Notes: generated by a model not told the origin, from the sequence alone. DNA of 64,000 nucleotides from Oligosphaera ethanolica (GCF_030814695.1 NZ_JAUSVL010000001.1:1116001-1180000), one strand, 5' to 3'. Positions 1-12,734 are shown, numbered from the stretch's first letter. Translations and numbers: made by a program.

Positions 1-171
1 GTCCACGACTTCCTTGAGCAGCACGTAAATGCCGTCGTCGGGATGATCGCCGGTGCCGAGGCGGCCGATGTACATGCCCGGGCGCTGCTGGATATGCTCC
101 AACGCGCTCAGCGTACGAATGCTGCTGTCGTCATATTTCCGGGTACTGATACTTGCTTCTTGGCTTGCCAC
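1..171 (-). CDS. parE: DNA topoisomerase IV subunit B (ParE), N-terminal fragment
   Basis: Only the first 57 codons lie in the window; the gene runs off the left edge. Read on minus, the peptide contains [20 protein letters not shown] followed by [20 protein letters not shown] and KEVVD. RPGMYIG followed by a [17 protein letters not shown] stretch is the start of the GHKL ATPase domain of type IIA topoisomerase B subunits; the [12 protein letters not shown] wording is typical of the Bacteroidetes/Chlamydia-type ParE rather than GyrB. The enzyme decatenates and relaxes DNA together with ParC. GTG at 171 is chosen because an in-frame TGA lies seven codons upstream and a GAGAGGAA Shine-Dalgarno-like stretch precedes it. 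GyrB is the alternative, since only the N-terminus is visible. Confidence 0.82.
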   Translation of the reverse strand, partial: MASQEASISTRKYDDSSIRTLSALEHIQQRPGMYIGRLGTGDHPDDGIYVLLKEVVD

Positions 172-294
172 TGCTGAATGCCGTTCCTCTCACACCTGAC
201 CAATCACTGCCATCACCACCAAAGCGCCTCAAATATACACGCGCGACCCCGCTGCGGCTTGTCCGCTGCGCTGAACTGGTCATCACTAACATGC

Positions 295-333
295 AAAAGG
301 GTGCCCACTCCCCGTTACGGAAGTGAACACCCT
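295..333 (-). terminator. Rho-independent terminator of the zinc-ribbon gene
   Basis: On the minus strand GGGTG-tt-CACT pairs with AGTG-gg-CACCC across a 10-nt loop, and the stem is followed directly by TTTTGC. It lies about 55 bp beyond the stop codon of the acidic zinc-ribbon gene and upstream of parE, so it should end that transcript. Confidence 0.7.
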
Positions 334-388
334 CAGAATGACCTGAACAATACTGCCTAAAGACAAATCAGTCGTCGTCGAGGCAGAC

Positions 389-670
389 TCAGCGGCGACC
401 GCGTGGACGATCGTCGTCATCATCGTCGTCGTCGCCAAAATCGTCGTCATCATCGTCGTCAAAATCGTCATCAAGATCATCATCGTCATCTAAACCCAGC
501 TCTTCCTGGTCTTCCAGCTCCAGATCATCGTCTTCGTCGTCGTAGTCATCAAAGAGCTTAGAAGACATGACCAGCTGGCCGCATTCGGGGCAGGCGCCAT
601 CCTCTTTTTCCACTTCACTGACCAGTACTTTACATTCGCAATGCGGACACTTGATTGTCTCGCGCGCCAT
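389..670 (-). CDS. Small zinc-ribbon protein with poly-aspartate tail
   Basis: This is a 93-aa protein. Residues 8-31 contain CPHC and CPEC pairs spaced as a zinc ribbon (C8/C11 and C27/C30). From about residue 40 the chain is almost only Asp and Glu, with runs of 6-8 Asp, before ending RPRGRR. The layout resembles small acidic zinc-finger proteins annotated in many bacteria as hypothetical; function is unknown, and nucleic-acid mimicry or metal binding are only guesses. AAGGAG lies 8 nt before the ATG. A good promoter at 805-833 and a terminator at 295-333 make this a monocistronic unit downstream of rho. The Asp tract is written mostly as GAC/GAT triplets, so the DNA is itself a trinucleotide-like repeat. 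Confidence 0.75.
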   Translation of the reverse strand: MARETIKCPHCECKVLVSEVEKEDGACPECGQLVMSSKLFDDYDDEDDDLELEDQEELGLDDDDDLDDDFDDDDDDDFGDDDDDDDDRPRGRR

Positions 671-804
671 AGTGGTGTCTCCTTACTCAGATTGGAAATA
701 TCATGCAATGAAACTTCGGGAATGGGCATGCTTGCAGACACGACACCATCCCGGAACCGCCAAAAGATAACCGCAATCGTCCAACCTGCCACAAGAGCGG
801 CCTT

Positions 805-833
805 ATTTTAGTGCACCGGCCACGTCCAGTCAA
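805..833 (-). promoter_or_regulatory. Sigma-70-type promoter for the zinc-ribbon gene
   Basis: On the minus strand TTGACT (828-833) and TAAAAT (805-810) are separated by exactly 17 bp, one mismatch each from the consensus. The expected start is near 798, giving a leader of about 125 nt before the ATG at 670. Confidence 0.72.
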
Positions 834-860
834 ATCGTCAGTATGCCGTCGGGCTTGCAG

Positions 861-2981
861 TTAGCTTTTTTCAGTCAACTGCAAAGACAACAGAAATTCG
901 ATATTGTTCTTGGTTTTTTTCACTTTGTTGATCAGCATTTCCATCGCTTCAGTGATGGGAATGCCACTTAAGGCCCGGCGCAAAGCCCAGATGCGCTCCA
1001 GTTCGTCCGGATGCACCAGCAGCTCTTCGCGGCGCGTGCCACTCTGTTCGATGTTGATGGCCGGGTAGATACGCTTATCCACCAAGTGCCGGTCAAGATG
1101 CAATTCCATATTGCCGGTGCCCTTGAATTCCTCGAAGATCACCTCGTCCATGCGGCTGCCGGTATCGACCAGCGCCGTGGCCAGAATCGTCAAACTGCCC
1201 GCATGCTCAATGTTACGTGCCGCGCCGAAAAAGCGTTTGGGCTTGTGCAGGGCATTGGCGTCAACACCGCCAGAGAGAATGCGGCCGCTGTGCGGTTCAA
1301 TGGTATTGTAGGCTCGCGCCAGACGCGTGATGGAATCCAACAGGATGACCACATGGCGACCGTGCTCGACCTGCCGCTTGGCTTTTTCAATGACCATTTC
1401 GGCGACCTGCACATGCCGGTCTGGCGGCTCATCGAAGGTGGAACTGACCACTTCGCCCTTGACCATCCGTTTCATGTCGGTCACTTCCTCTGGCCGCTCA
1501 TCGATGAGCAACACGATAAGCTCGATGTCGTTGTTGTTCGCCGTAATGCTGTTGGCGATCTTCTGCAAAATCACCGTCTTGCCTGTGCGCGGCGCCGCCA
1601 CAATCAAGCCGCGCTGACCACGGCCCACCGGCGTCACCAGATCGATAATCCGCGTAGACAACTCGTCCTGCGCGCGCTCCAACATCAGCCGCTGCGTCGG
1701 GAAAAATGGTATCAGGGTCTCAAAAGGCATCATCGCCTTCTTGCGCTCCGGCGCATCGCCATTGACGGTCTGCACTTTCAGCATCGCAAAAAAACGCTCT
1801 TTTTCCCGCGGCTGACGGATCAGGCCGACTACCGTGTCACCCGTTCGCAGGGAAAAACGCCGGATCTGCGAGGGACTCATGTAGATGTCTTCGGGACAAG
1901 ACAGATAACTGCTGTTCGGGCTGCGCAAAAAGCCATAGCCGTCGCTCATCACTTCAATGACGCCACCGCCCTTCATGATGCCGTTCTTCTCGGCGTTGTT
2001 CACCCGCAATATCTCAAACAGCAAGTCATGACGGCTCAGCGTGCCAACGCCCTCGAGATTCAACTCCAGAGCCTGCTGCGTCAACTCACGCATGTCCATC
2101 GTCTGCAGAACATTCAAATCCAGCAACTCATCCGTGCTGCCCTGGATCTCCTGCAGCAAAGCCTGCTCGTCAATGTCCTCATCAACAAACGCATCGCGGC
2201 CAAAATTGCCCTTGCCGCGATTCTTGTTGTTGTTATTGCTGCGATTCTTGTTGTTGCGATTCTTGTTGTTGCGATTGGCGTTCTTGTTGAACTGCTGACG
2301 CTGAAAATCGTTGCCCTGCTGCTTGTTCTGACGATAATCACGATTGCCGCCATCCCCGCCCTGCTGACCCTGCTGCCCCTGGGATTGCTGCGGCTGACCC
2401 TGCTGACCTTGATACTGCTGCGGCTGACCCTGCTGACCTTGATACTGCTGCGGCTGACCCTGCTGACCCTGCTGGCCTTGGGATTGCTGCTGCTGGCCTT
2501 GCTGGCCCTGGGATTGCTGCGGCTGGCCTTGCTGGCCCTGGGTTTGCTGCTGCTGGGGCGCGGGCTGTCGGGGCACTGCCGGCTGCTGGGGCGCCGACTG
2601 CTGGGGCACTGCCGGCTGCTGGGGCGCGGGCTGTCGGGGCACTGCCGGCTGCTGGGGCGCCGACTGCTGGGGCACTGCCGGCTGCTGTGGCGCGGACGGC
2701 TGGGGCGCGGGCGGGTTGGCGTTGTTGCCATTCTGCCCGGCGTTTCGCGGCGCTGCCGGCTGTGCCCGTCGCGTCTGCTGGGCGGCTCCATCGTTGCCGG
2801 CATCAGCATCCCACAACGCTGCTTGTTCGCGTGCTTCGACGCCGATGCTCAGTGGTTTTTTTTCAGGCTTTACAGCTGGGATAGCCAAGGGCCGGCCTCG
2901 GCGGCGCGGAGCCGGTGCGGCGGCCTTGTCGGTATTTTCAGCCTGGGGATTCGGGGTGCTATTTTCGTTCTCACTTGCCAT
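861..2981 (-). CDS. rho: Transcription termination factor Rho with long disordered N-terminal region
   Basis: At 706 aa it is much longer than the roughly 420-aa E. coli Rho. Residues 1 to about 265 are low complexity: Pro/Ala/Gln repeats of a 22-residue unit ([22 protein letters not shown]) written as a 66-bp DNA repeat around 2563-2690, then GQQGQPQQ repeats, then an Asn/Arg/Lys tract. The conserved part follows: an N-terminal helix bundle, an RNA-binding OB fold ([34 protein letters not shown]), a Walker A motif APRTGKT at 463-469, Walker B with [15 protein letters not shown], and the R-loop/arginine region [20 protein letters not shown]. It is an RNA-dependent ATPase that ends transcription. 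The start has AGAGGAA upstream. Disordered Rho insertions are known in Bacteroides, where they promote condensate formation; a similar role here is inference. Confidence 0.96.
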   Translation of the reverse strand: MASENENSTPNPQAENTDKAAAPAPRRRGRPLAIPAVKPEKKPLSIGVEAREQAALWDADAGNDGAAQQTRRAQPAAPRNAGQNGNNANPPAPQPSAPQQPAVPQQSAPQQPAVPRQPAPQQPAVPQQSAPQQPAVPRQPAPQQQQTQGQQGQPQQSQGQQGQQQQSQGQQGQQGQPQQYQGQQGQPQQYQGQQGQPQQSQGQQGQQGGDGGNRDYRQNKQQGNDFQRQQFNKNANRNNKNRNNKNRSNNNNKNRGKGNFGRDAFVDEDIDEQALLQEIQGSTDELLDLNVLQTMDMRELTQQALELNLEGVGTLSRHDLLFEILRVNNAEKNGIMKGGGVIEVMSDGYGFLRSPNSSYLSCPEDIYMSPSQIRRFSLRTGDTVVGLIRQPREKERFFAMLKVQTVNGDAPERKKAMMPFETLIPFFPTQRLMLERAQDELSTRIIDLVTPVGRGQRGLIVAAPRTGKTVILQKIANSITANNNDIELIVLLIDERPEEVTDMKRMVKGEVVSSTFDEPPDRHVQVAEMVIEKAKRQVEHGRHVVILLDSITRLARAYNTIEPHSGRILSGGVDANALHKPKRFFGAARNIEHAGSLTILATALVDTGSRMDEVIFEEFKGTGNMELHLDRHLVDKRIYPAINIEQSGTRREELLVHPDELERIWALRRALSGIPITEAMEMLINKVKKTKNNIEFLLSLQLTEKS

Positions 2982-3083
2982 ATTGGTCTTAATTCCTCTA
3001 ACGATCGTTAATCATACTATCTCAAATACACATCTGTAAAAAAAGCTTATCTGGGGCGTAGGGTGCCAGTCGCGGGGCCGGTA

Positions 3084-3686
3084 TCAAGCGTTCTGTTGGG
3101 CGCAAGACCGTTCCAAAACCCGCTGGTACACCAGTTGACACTGCTCTGCGAGCAAGTCCCACGAACAATTGCTGACAATGCCGTAATCGCTGCGGCGCAA
3201 TTTTTCATCCATGCTCAGTTGCTGGCTAATTCGGCGCGTCATTTCGCGCTCATCCCAGCCACGCCGACTGAGCCGTTGCCGCTGAGTGACAGGATCACAC
3301 CACACCGCGACCGTACAACTCATATCGCTTTCCCAACCGCTCTCGAAGAGCAACGGAATGGCGCAGAACAAGGCCGGTCGGGCCACCGCAGCCATGTCCG
3401 TGATCAGCTGCCGCACTCGCGGATGGACCACACCGTTGAGCCATTGCAACTCCGCCGGATCCGAAAACACGATCTCAGCAATGGCCGGCCGCGATAATTG
3501 GCCGGCCGCCGACAATACCCGCTCGCCCCAGCGCTCGATCAAGGCCGCGTGCAAGTCGCTGCCCGGCTCGTACAAGCGATGAACCAAAGCGTCAGCATCG
3601 GCCACTTGAGCCCCGCAACGCGCAAATTGCTCTAGAACCGTCGTCTTGCCAGCGCCTATTCCGCCAGTGACAGCTACCAACATCAT
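3084..3686 (-). CDS. coaE: Dephospho-CoA kinase
   Basis: This is a 200-aa P-loop kinase carrying out the last step of coenzyme A synthesis, ATP-dependent 3'-phosphorylation of dephospho-CoA. It shows the P-loop GGIGAGKTT near the N-terminus, the substrate motif VADADALVH, HPRVR, and the LLFESGWE segment typical of CoaE, with QRLSRRGWDEREMTRRI in the lid region. The open frame extends upstream to 3728, but the start at 3686 (MMLVAVTGG) is preferred because AAGAAGAGAG lies just before it and the family begins at this point. It lies about 800 bp downstream of dnaG on the same strand, separated by a region with a 9-bp repeat tract. Confidence 0.95.
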   Translation of the reverse strand: MMLVAVTGGIGAGKTTVLEQFARCGAQVADADALVHRLYEPGSDLHAALIERWGERVLSAAGQLSRPAIAEIVFSDPAELQWLNGVVHPRVRQLITDMAAVARPALFCAIPLLFESGWESDMSCTVAVWCDPVTQRQRLSRRGWDEREMTRRISQQLSMDEKLRRSDYGIVSNCSWDLLAEQCQLVYQRVLERSCAQQNA

Positions 3687-4367
3687 GTTCGGGGCTCTCT
3701 TCTTTCGAGCTCTCGGCAACGGGGGCACAACATCAAGCCACCTTGTCTGCCGGCAACGACACCACTAACAGAAACGGCGCCGAACGGCATAACGTCATTC
3801 AATGATTCATCATTAGGCATGGGCAGGAAACACCCACAGAGCTGATCTGCTGGAAACATGAGTGGCAATTGCCATATCACACGATGACCAAACAGATTAC
3901 CACGAGGTTAGGTTCATGCCAACGCCAGAGTAGGCGACAGACAGATCATGCTTAATTGCCTGCTTTATCACCCTAGCCTCTGCAGGCACTCAACATGGAA
4001 TAATAACGAACGCAGAGTGCGTTAGCATGACCATGTTAAGACGCGGCCTGAACGACGCTCAGTAGAGCATAATACGAAGGGATTTTCTTTTCTTTGGGGA
4101 ACGCTGATTGCATTGAGCCGGCGCGCCACGAAGGGGCGTCACCACTCCATACGCCTGACAAATCCCACTGGCCCGGTATGGCCACAGCCACCAGCAGCCT
4201 TTTCTCCTCCTGGAGAAAACATCACACAGTCAGCCGCAATGGGCTGCCGAAGATGGAAACTAGCACCGCTCTCTTTATTTCCCCGAGTGCAAGTAATGGT
4301 TACTCTATGGCTTATTCCTAAGATTGCAAACTATCCCGATAGTGAAAATTCTCACACCGGGCACAAC
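3687..4367. other. Non-coding gap between dnaG and coaE (left part)
   Basis: About 680 bp without a credible gene. The only structure seen is a short perfect inverted repeat, TTTTCTCC-tcct-GGAGAAAA, at 4200-4219. The short open frames here have no recognisable protein features or ribosome-binding sites. Confidence 0.55.
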
Positions 4368-4455
4368 GTCCACCGGGTCCACCGGGTCCACCGGGTCCAC
4401 CGGGTCCACCGGGTCCACCGGGTCCACCGGGTCCACCGGGTCCACCGGGTCCACC
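4368..4455. repeat. 9-bp tandem tract, unit GTCCACCGG, about 9.8 copies
   Basis: Nine perfect units of GTCCACCGG run from 4368 to 4448, followed by a 7-nt partial unit. The tract starts 35 bp beyond the dnaG stop codon. Its length is a multiple of three, so every frame stays open through it (GST, HRV or GPP repeats), which creates spurious ORFs. It belongs to the same GTCCA-based family as the tracts at 17969, 20711 and 55693. Confidence 0.95.
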
Positions 4456-4489
4456 ATTCGGCGCCGCCGTCAGTTTTTGGGTTGGCGGC

Positions 4490-6361
4490 TCAGCGTTTAC
4501 CGCCGCGCAGCTGACTCTTTTGGCTGAGCAGCTCCATTAGTTCGCCCTGCAGTCGCCGCGCGTCGTCACCGCTGGCCGTGGCCAGCTGCGCCTTGCGAGC
4601 TTCGATCTGGGCATTAAGGCGTTCGAGGCGCAGGCGCTGCAGGCAGTCAGCATATGCCTGCCGGTGCTTCTCGGCCACGGCGGCGTCACCGGGCGCAGCA
4701 ATGGTCGTGTGGCCGGAAAAATGCGACTGGGCCAGCACGGCGCCGACCAACGGATCACGCACTAGGTCGTACTGCACCAGTTCATGTTCGACGTCATCCC
4801 ATTCATTCTGGTCGACCGCCGCCAGCACCCGCATCAGTGCCTGCCCCAACGGCGTGTCCGGAATGACCTCGTGCACATCCTGTTCAGCAGCCAGCATGCG
4901 CGCCGGCGCCTCGTGATGCAGAATCAAATCCAGCAAGGCCTGCAGGGTCTGCTCCGAGGCGGCCACCGGCGCCTGAAAAACCGGCATCGCCGGGGGCTTT
5001 GCCGCCCAGGGTGTCGCTTGGCTGCTCATGGCGAATTCACGATGTTCACTACGCAGGGCCTGCAAGGCGTCAAACAGCACTCGCTCGGGCAGATTCACCT
5101 GCTGGGAAAGCCACTGGCAGTGCGCCGTGCGGATCACCGCGTCCTCAATGGGCTTGATTGCCGCCAGGACGTCATTCACCACCGCGCTGAGGCCCTCCGG
5201 ACGCGCCAGATCATGGTGCGCGCTGCTCTGCTGGAACAAGTAAGGCACCGCCGGCTGGCTGTTGCTCATAATCTGCTGCAAGGCGGACGCGCCACCTTTG
5301 CGAAAAACGCTGTCGGGGTCTTCCCCTTGTGGCAGCGTCACCACCGAAACGCTCATTCCCGCGCCGTGCAACAACGCCACGGTCCGCTGCGCCGCCTTCT
5401 CGCCGGCGGTATCGGCGTCAAAGGCCAGTACGACCTCGTTGGCGGAACGCTTCAACAGTCGCGCGTGATTTGCCGTGAAGGCCGTGCCCTGAGCAGCAAT
5501 CGCGTGGGTCAAACCGGCGCGGTGGCAGGCGATCACATCCAGCTGCCCCTCACAGACCAGCGCGTGGCCAAATTGCTTCAGGGACTGCCGAGCAAAATTG
5601 AAGGCGTAGAGAATTGACCCCTTCTGAAAAAATTCCGACTCGGGGCTGTTGATATATTTGGAGGTCTTGATGGCCGGGTCGAGCACGCGGGCGCTGAAAC
5701 CGACCACCCGCCCGAGCTCGTCCCAGATCGGAAACATCAGGCGGCCGCGAAAACGGTCGTAGATCGTCTTGTGGCCTTCTTTCTGCACCGCCATGCCGGT
5801 CGCCAGCAGCAGATCGGGGCTGTAACCCTGGCGTTGCGCCCATTGACAAAGCGTGTCCCAGGAATCTGGGCTGTAGCCGAGCTGGAAGCGCGCCACGGCA
5901 TCGGCGTCAATCTCGCGACTCTGCAGGTAATCATGTGCCTGCCGAGCCTGAGGCGTAGCCATATTCTGCCGAAACCACTCCGCACAATCGCCCAAAAGAC
6001 GCATCCCGGCATCGCGCCACTCGCGCCGCTTCGCTGCCGCGGCGGCGTCGCCACTGCCAACGCCGCGTTCGGGGATGACTATGCCCAAGCGGTCCGCCAG
6101 CCATTCCACCGCGCCAACAAAGTCCGTGTTGATGCTCTCCTGCACGAAATGAAAAACGTTGCCGCTCTTTTTGCAGCCGAAGCAGTAATAGGTCTGACGC
6201 TGCTGATCAACCTTGAAAGACGGCGTCTTCTCTTGGTGAAAGGGACAGCAGGCCCAGTAGTCATTGCCGCGTTTCTGCAGCGACACCGTCGTGCCAATCA
6301 CATCAATGATGTCGGCGCGCCGGCGAATTTCGTCTATGATCTCCTCAGGTATATGCGCCAT
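4490..6361 (-). CDS. dnaG: DNA primase
   Basis: At 623 aa it matches the usual DnaG length. It makes RNA primers for replication with the DnaB helicase. The N-terminal CHC2 zinc domain is intact (CCPFHQEKTPSFKV, YYCFGCKKSGNVFHF). The RNAP core follows, with a Toprim fold showing VCEGQLDVIACHRAG, AQGTAFT and the acidic AFDADTAGEKAA motif. The less conserved C-terminal ~180 residues correspond to the helicase-interaction domain, ending in a coiled, Arg-rich helix. A GGAA ribosome-binding site lies 6 nt before the ATG. The upstream neighbour is the TPR lipoprotein, 128 bp away on the same strand. Confidence 0.97.
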   Translation of the reverse strand: MAHIPEEIIDEIRRRADIIDVIGTTVSLQKRGNDYWACCPFHQEKTPSFKVDQQRQTYYCFGCKKSGNVFHFVQESINTDFVGAVEWLADRLGIVIPERGVGSGDAAAAAKRREWRDAGMRLLGDCAEWFRQNMATPQARQAHDYLQSREIDADAVARFQLGYSPDSWDTLCQWAQRQGYSPDLLLATGMAVQKEGHKTIYDRFRGRLMFPIWDELGRVVGFSARVLDPAIKTSKYINSPESEFFQKGSILYAFNFARQSLKQFGHALVCEGQLDVIACHRAGLTHAIAAQGTAFTANHARLLKRSANEVVLAFDADTAGEKAAQRTVALLHGAGMSVSVVTLPQGEDPDSVFRKGGASALQQIMSNSQPAVPYLFQQSSAHHDLARPEGLSAVVNDVLAAIKPIEDAVIRTAHCQWLSQQVNLPERVLFDALQALRSEHREFAMSSQATPWAAKPPAMPVFQAPVAASEQTLQALLDLILHHEAPARMLAAEQDVHEVIPDTPLGQALMRVLAAVDQNEWDDVEHELVQYDLVRDPLVGAVLAQSHFSGHTTIAAPGDAAVAEKHRQAYADCLQRLRLERLNAQIEARKAQLATASGDDARRLQGELMELLSQKSQLRGGKR

Positions 6362-6489
6362 GTTCTTTCCATCATCCGTTCATCAACTCATGTTCACAAG
6401 ATCTACTGCTGCCAGTCGCGAGAGGACCGCACGCCTTGCGTCGTCACATCGCCCCCCCGCCAGCGTTCTGCCTTCCGCGCCATCCGGCG

Positions 6490-7365
6490 TCATGATTCTG
6501 GCGGCAGCTGCCGCAGGCGCCGCAGGATTTGCTCACGGACCTTGGCGGCTTCCGGGCTGTCCTGGCCAAGCGCACCCAGGCAGCGCACATAAAACACCCG
6601 TGCCAAGCGCGGATTGGCCAAATAGATGTCGTAGACCACGGCGATATTCCGCAGCAGCCCGACGTTGTTGGGATCAAGCCGCAGGCCTTCGCCAAGCCAG
6701 CCCAAGGCGTTGCTGTACAGACCTTGTTTCAAAGACAATATCGCCATGGTGTTGTACAGTTCCGGCCAACGTCGGTAGGGCTCCTGAAGTCGCAGCACCT
6801 GGAGATAAGCCAGGCCTTTGGGCAGATTGCTGTGCATGCAGCAACGACCGATCAAGAAGCGCGCGCTGGCCAGCAGTGCCTGATCAGAGGCCCCGGGGGC
6901 CTTCAAGTCCATGATCAGCGCCTCGGCCTTCTCCAATGCCTTGATGGCGTCCTCATAGCGCGCGTTCTCGTAGAGCACCCAGCCATAGACATACCAAACG
7001 TCGTAACGCGATGGGGCTAGGTTCGTGGCCCGGTCAAGGTTGAATATCGCCTTGGAAGGCGCGCCACGGTCGCTGGCCGTCACCTGCACGCTGTAGCTGT
7101 TCAGCAACAACGCGTCAATGTCGTCCGGCCGCTGCCGCAAATGTTGCTCGGTCAGCGTCAGCACCTCGGCATGCCGGCCGGCGACCAGCGCTTGATAGGC
7201 GTTGTCCAAAACATTGCTCTCCTGGCGCTGCTGGCATGACGACAGCAGCGCCAGCGCGGCAGCGATAGTCAGCAGAGCCAGGAGAGCGGCACGCCACTGC
7301 CTGCCGCGCCCAACGCGGAGCCAAGCCGTCATCGCAGAGGTCATCGTTTCATCTCGTTTCATCAT
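6490..7365 (-). CDS. TPR-repeat lipoprotein
   Basis: This 291-aa protein has a positively charged N-terminus, a hydrophobic stretch (ALLALLTIAAALAL) and a lipobox LSSC, so it should be lipid-anchored in the envelope. The rest is helical with tetratricopeptide-like units, for example DVWYVYGWVLYENARYEDAI and LYNTMAILSLKQGLYSNALG followed by WLGEGLRLDPNNVGLLRN. TPR proteins scaffold protein complexes; the partner is unknown. Its ATG overlaps the recN stop codon in an ATGA arrangement, so the two are translationally coupled, although no functional link to DNA repair is obvious. The mature protein would start at the lipobox Cys. Confidence 0.75.
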   Translation of the reverse strand: MMKRDETMTSAMTAWLRVGRGRQWRAALLALLTIAAALALLSSCQQRQESNVLDNAYQALVAGRHAEVLTLTEQHLRQRPDDIDALLLNSYSVQVTASDRGAPSKAIFNLDRATNLAPSRYDVWYVYGWVLYENARYEDAIKALEKAEALIMDLKAPGASDQALLASARFLIGRCCMHSNLPKGLAYLQVLRLQEPYRRWPELYNTMAILSLKQGLYSNALGWLGEGLRLDPNNVGLLRNIAVVYDIYLANPRLARVFYVRCLGALGQDSPEAAKVREQILRRLRQLPPES

Positions 7366-9062
7366 GATTTTCCGCTGGTGCTGGTCTGCGCCGCCTGCTG
7401 CAGGAGTTCGCGGGCGTGGCTCTGCGCTGCCGCGGACCCACTATCGGCGCCGAGCATGCGCACAATTTCCGCCAGGCGGCCATCGTCGTCCAGACTGGCC
7501 ACTGCCACCAGCGTGCGATCAGCGACGACGCTCTTGCTGACCTGGTAATGCTGCCGGCCCGCCGCGGCAATTTGCGCCAGATGGGTGATACTGAAGACTT
7601 GATGGCGGCTACCCACCGCCGCCAGTTCCGCCGCGACCCGTATGGCCACTCGCCCACCGACATTGGCATCAATCTCGTCAAAAATCAGAATCGGCACTTT
7701 GTCCGCGTCACTCAAGACGGTCTTGATGGCCAGCATAACGCGGGCCATCTCGCCGCTACTGGCAATCGCCTTCAGGGGCTGCATGTCCTCGCCGACATTG
7801 GGTGCGAAGGCGTACTCCACCGCATCCGCCCCGCTGGCGCCAACAGGCGCCGCCGAGACTTGGATGGCGAAGGCCGCCTTGGCAAAACCAAGGCTCTGCA
7901 ACTTGTCCTCAATGGCATTGGCAAGACCGGTGGCCGCGGCGTGACGACCGGCGCTGAGTTCCGTACAGGCGACCAAGAAGGCCTGCTGCTGCTCTTTCTC
8001 GCGTTCCTGGAGTTTTCTGATGGCGTCGCTGCGGCCGCGGATGCGCCCGAGCCGTTCGCGGATGCGCCCGGCCGTGGCCAGCACTTCCGAGAGCGACCCG
8101 CCATATTTGCGTTTGAGCTTCTGCACCAGATCCAGGCGCTCCTCAAGTTGCTGAAAGGCTTCTTCGTCCAACTCGAGGCCGCCGGCGTAGTCCGCCAAAT
8201 CCACGCAGAGTTCCTGGATGCTCTCGGAAATTCGTCCCAGGTCGGCCGCGAAAACTTCGCCGCGGGCGGCGTCAATCTGTTCAATCTCCCGCAGCAGGCG
8301 CAGGAATCCCCCGAGCTGATCAACCACCGAGCCGTCGTTTTCGGCGAGGCCGTCACGGCATTGCGTCACCAGCTCGAGTAGGCGTTTCGCATGCGTGGCC
8401 ATGCGATAGCGCTCAACCAGTTCCGCCTCTTCATCTTCACGCAGCTCGGCCTGCTCAATTTCCTTGAGCTGATGCGCGAGCAACTCGATGTCTTCCGGCG
8501 CCATGCCCTCCGCACGCAGCGCGGCCATCTCCCGCCGGATGGCCAGCAGCGCCTCGTGCAGCTGCCGGCAGTGCTGGACCTGCTGCTGCAGGCCGGCGTA
8601 GGTGTCCAGCAAGGACAGCTGGCGACTCGGCTGCAGCAAGGTCTGGTTGTCGTGAGGACCATGAATATCAATGAGCATCTCGCCGATTTCCCGCAGGAAA
8701 CCCGCCGTCACCGCCGCGCCGTTCACGTAGGCCCGGCTGCCATTCTCGGTCAACACCCGCCGGATGAGCAGCTCGCCGTCCTCACATGGCGGCAACGCTG
8801 CCGCCTGCAGATGCTCTTCAAGCTGATGCCGCAACTGCTCGTCGCCGCCCCCAAGCATGATAATCCCGGAAACCTCGCAGGTCTTGGCGCCGCGACGGAT
8901 GCTGCCCGGCGTCGCCCGGCCGCCAGCAAGCAGCTGCACCGCGCCAATGATCAGCGATTTGCCGGCGCCAGTCTCGCCCGTGATGGTGTTCAAGCCAGGA
9001 CCGAACTCCAAGTCAAGTTCCTGCACCAACGCAAAATTGCAGATATGAAGTGAGCTTAACAC
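7362..9062 (-). CDS. recN: DNA repair protein RecN
   Basis: This 566-aa SMC-like ATPase acts in double-strand break repair. The N-terminal Walker A is ITGETGAGKSLIIGAVQLL. A long central coiled coil (roughly residues 160-380) follows. The C-terminal half carries the signature SSGEMARVMLAIKTVL, Walker B ILIFDEIDANVGGRVA and the His switch FSITHLAQIAA. The first residues, MLSSLHICNFALVQ, match the family start, so the GTG at 9062 is accepted even though no strong ribosome-binding site is seen. It shares a 4-bp overlap with the downstream TPR lipoprotein gene. Confidence 0.97.
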   Translation of the reverse strand: MLSSLHICNFALVQELDLEFGPGLNTITGETGAGKSLIIGAVQLLAGGRATPGSIRRGAKTCEVSGIIMLGGGDEQLRHQLEEHLQAAALPPCEDGELLIRRVLTENGSRAYVNGAAVTAGFLREIGEMLIDIHGPHDNQTLLQPSRQLSLLDTYAGLQQQVQHCRQLHEALLAIRREMAALRAEGMAPEDIELLAHQLKEIEQAELREDEEAELVERYRMATHAKRLLELVTQCRDGLAENDGSVVDQLGGFLRLLREIEQIDAARGEVFAADLGRISESIQELCVDLADYAGGLELDEEAFQQLEERLDLVQKLKRKYGGSLSEVLATAGRIRERLGRIRGRSDAIRKLQEREKEQQQAFLVACTELSAGRHAAATGLANAIEDKLQSLGFAKAAFAIQVSAAPVGASGADAVEYAFAPNVGEDMQPLKAIASSGEMARVMLAIKTVLSDADKVPILIFDEIDANVGGRVAIRVAAELAAVGSRHQVFSITHLAQIAAAGRQHYQVSKSVVADRTLVAVASLDDDGRLAEIVRMLGADSGSAAAQSHARELLQQAAQTSTSGKS

Positions 9063-12135
<3,073 letters not shown>

Positions 12136-12157
12136 CCCGCCTCGCCTGCGCGACGCC

Positions 12158-12697
12158 TTACTGCTCCAGCTCCTGGATCAGCGGCGTGCCAGTAAGGCGG
12201 TCGACATCCAAACGGAAGCGCCGGCCCTTCAGTTCGAAGTCGAGTGTCGGCCCACCCGCTTCACCGCTGGGGTGGAAATAATAGACCACCTTGCCATCGT
12301 CATTGAGCGCATCATTCTCCGGCGTCCAAGTGAAGTCTTTGCCAAGCTCATAGCTGGATTTGACCTCAATGAAGCCCATGGACGGCCCGACGCCATCCTT
12401 GCCGCCAGTCGCCGGCGGCACCCACTCGCGCGCCAGTGTCTGCTCCAGTGCGGTTACCGCGAAGCTCGACGCGTCCGTATCCAGCGCCAGCGTCAATCCC
12501 CGGCCGCTGGCCCGAGCGCGCGTGGCTGTCTCGTTGATCGCCTGGCGCAATTTACTCAGATTGTTCTCGACCACATAGCGCTTGGGGATGGCACTCACCC
12601 GTGGCCCGACCAAAGCGGCAATCACCGCTATCAACAGCGTCACAATCAATATCTCAAACAGCGTGAAGCCATGGCGATGGCAGCGACTGCCGCGCAC
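12158..12697 (-). CDS. Type II secretion/type IV pilus minor pseudopilin (GspH-like)
   Basis: The prepilin signal HG^FTLFEILIVTLLIAVIAALV is clear: a Gly before Phe, Glu at +5, then a hydrophobic helix. The mature part is about 165 aa and ends with a segment similar to the GspH fold. The start is uncertain. GTG at 12697 gives a short leader of the usual prepilin size (179 aa total) with GAAGG just upstream; ATG at 12760 would give 200 aa and overlap gspG by 26 nt. It is the last gene of a gspF-gspG-gspH operon and converges with ligA across only 22 bp, with no obvious terminator between. Confidence 0.8.
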   Translation of the reverse strand: MRGSRCHRHGFTLFEILIVTLLIAVIAALVGPRVSAIPKRYVVENNLSKLRQAINETATRARASGRGLTLALDTDASSFAVTALEQTLAREWVPPATGGKDGVGPSMGFIEVKSSYELGKDFTWTPENDALNDDGKVVYYFHPSGEAGGPTLDFELKGRRFRLDVDRLTGTPLIQELEQ

Positions 12698-12734
12698 AAC
12701 GCCTTCGCTAAACTTGTCAGATCGTCTCTGCACG

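Noticed and set aside
1011-3011. Long plus-strand open frame opposite rho
   Set aside because: It is the antisense of rho; the Leu-rich part is the reverse reading of the Gln/Pro repeat and has no domain or ribosome-binding site.
4368-4455. CRISPR array
   Set aside because: Repeats are 9 bp with no spacers; no cas genes are present.
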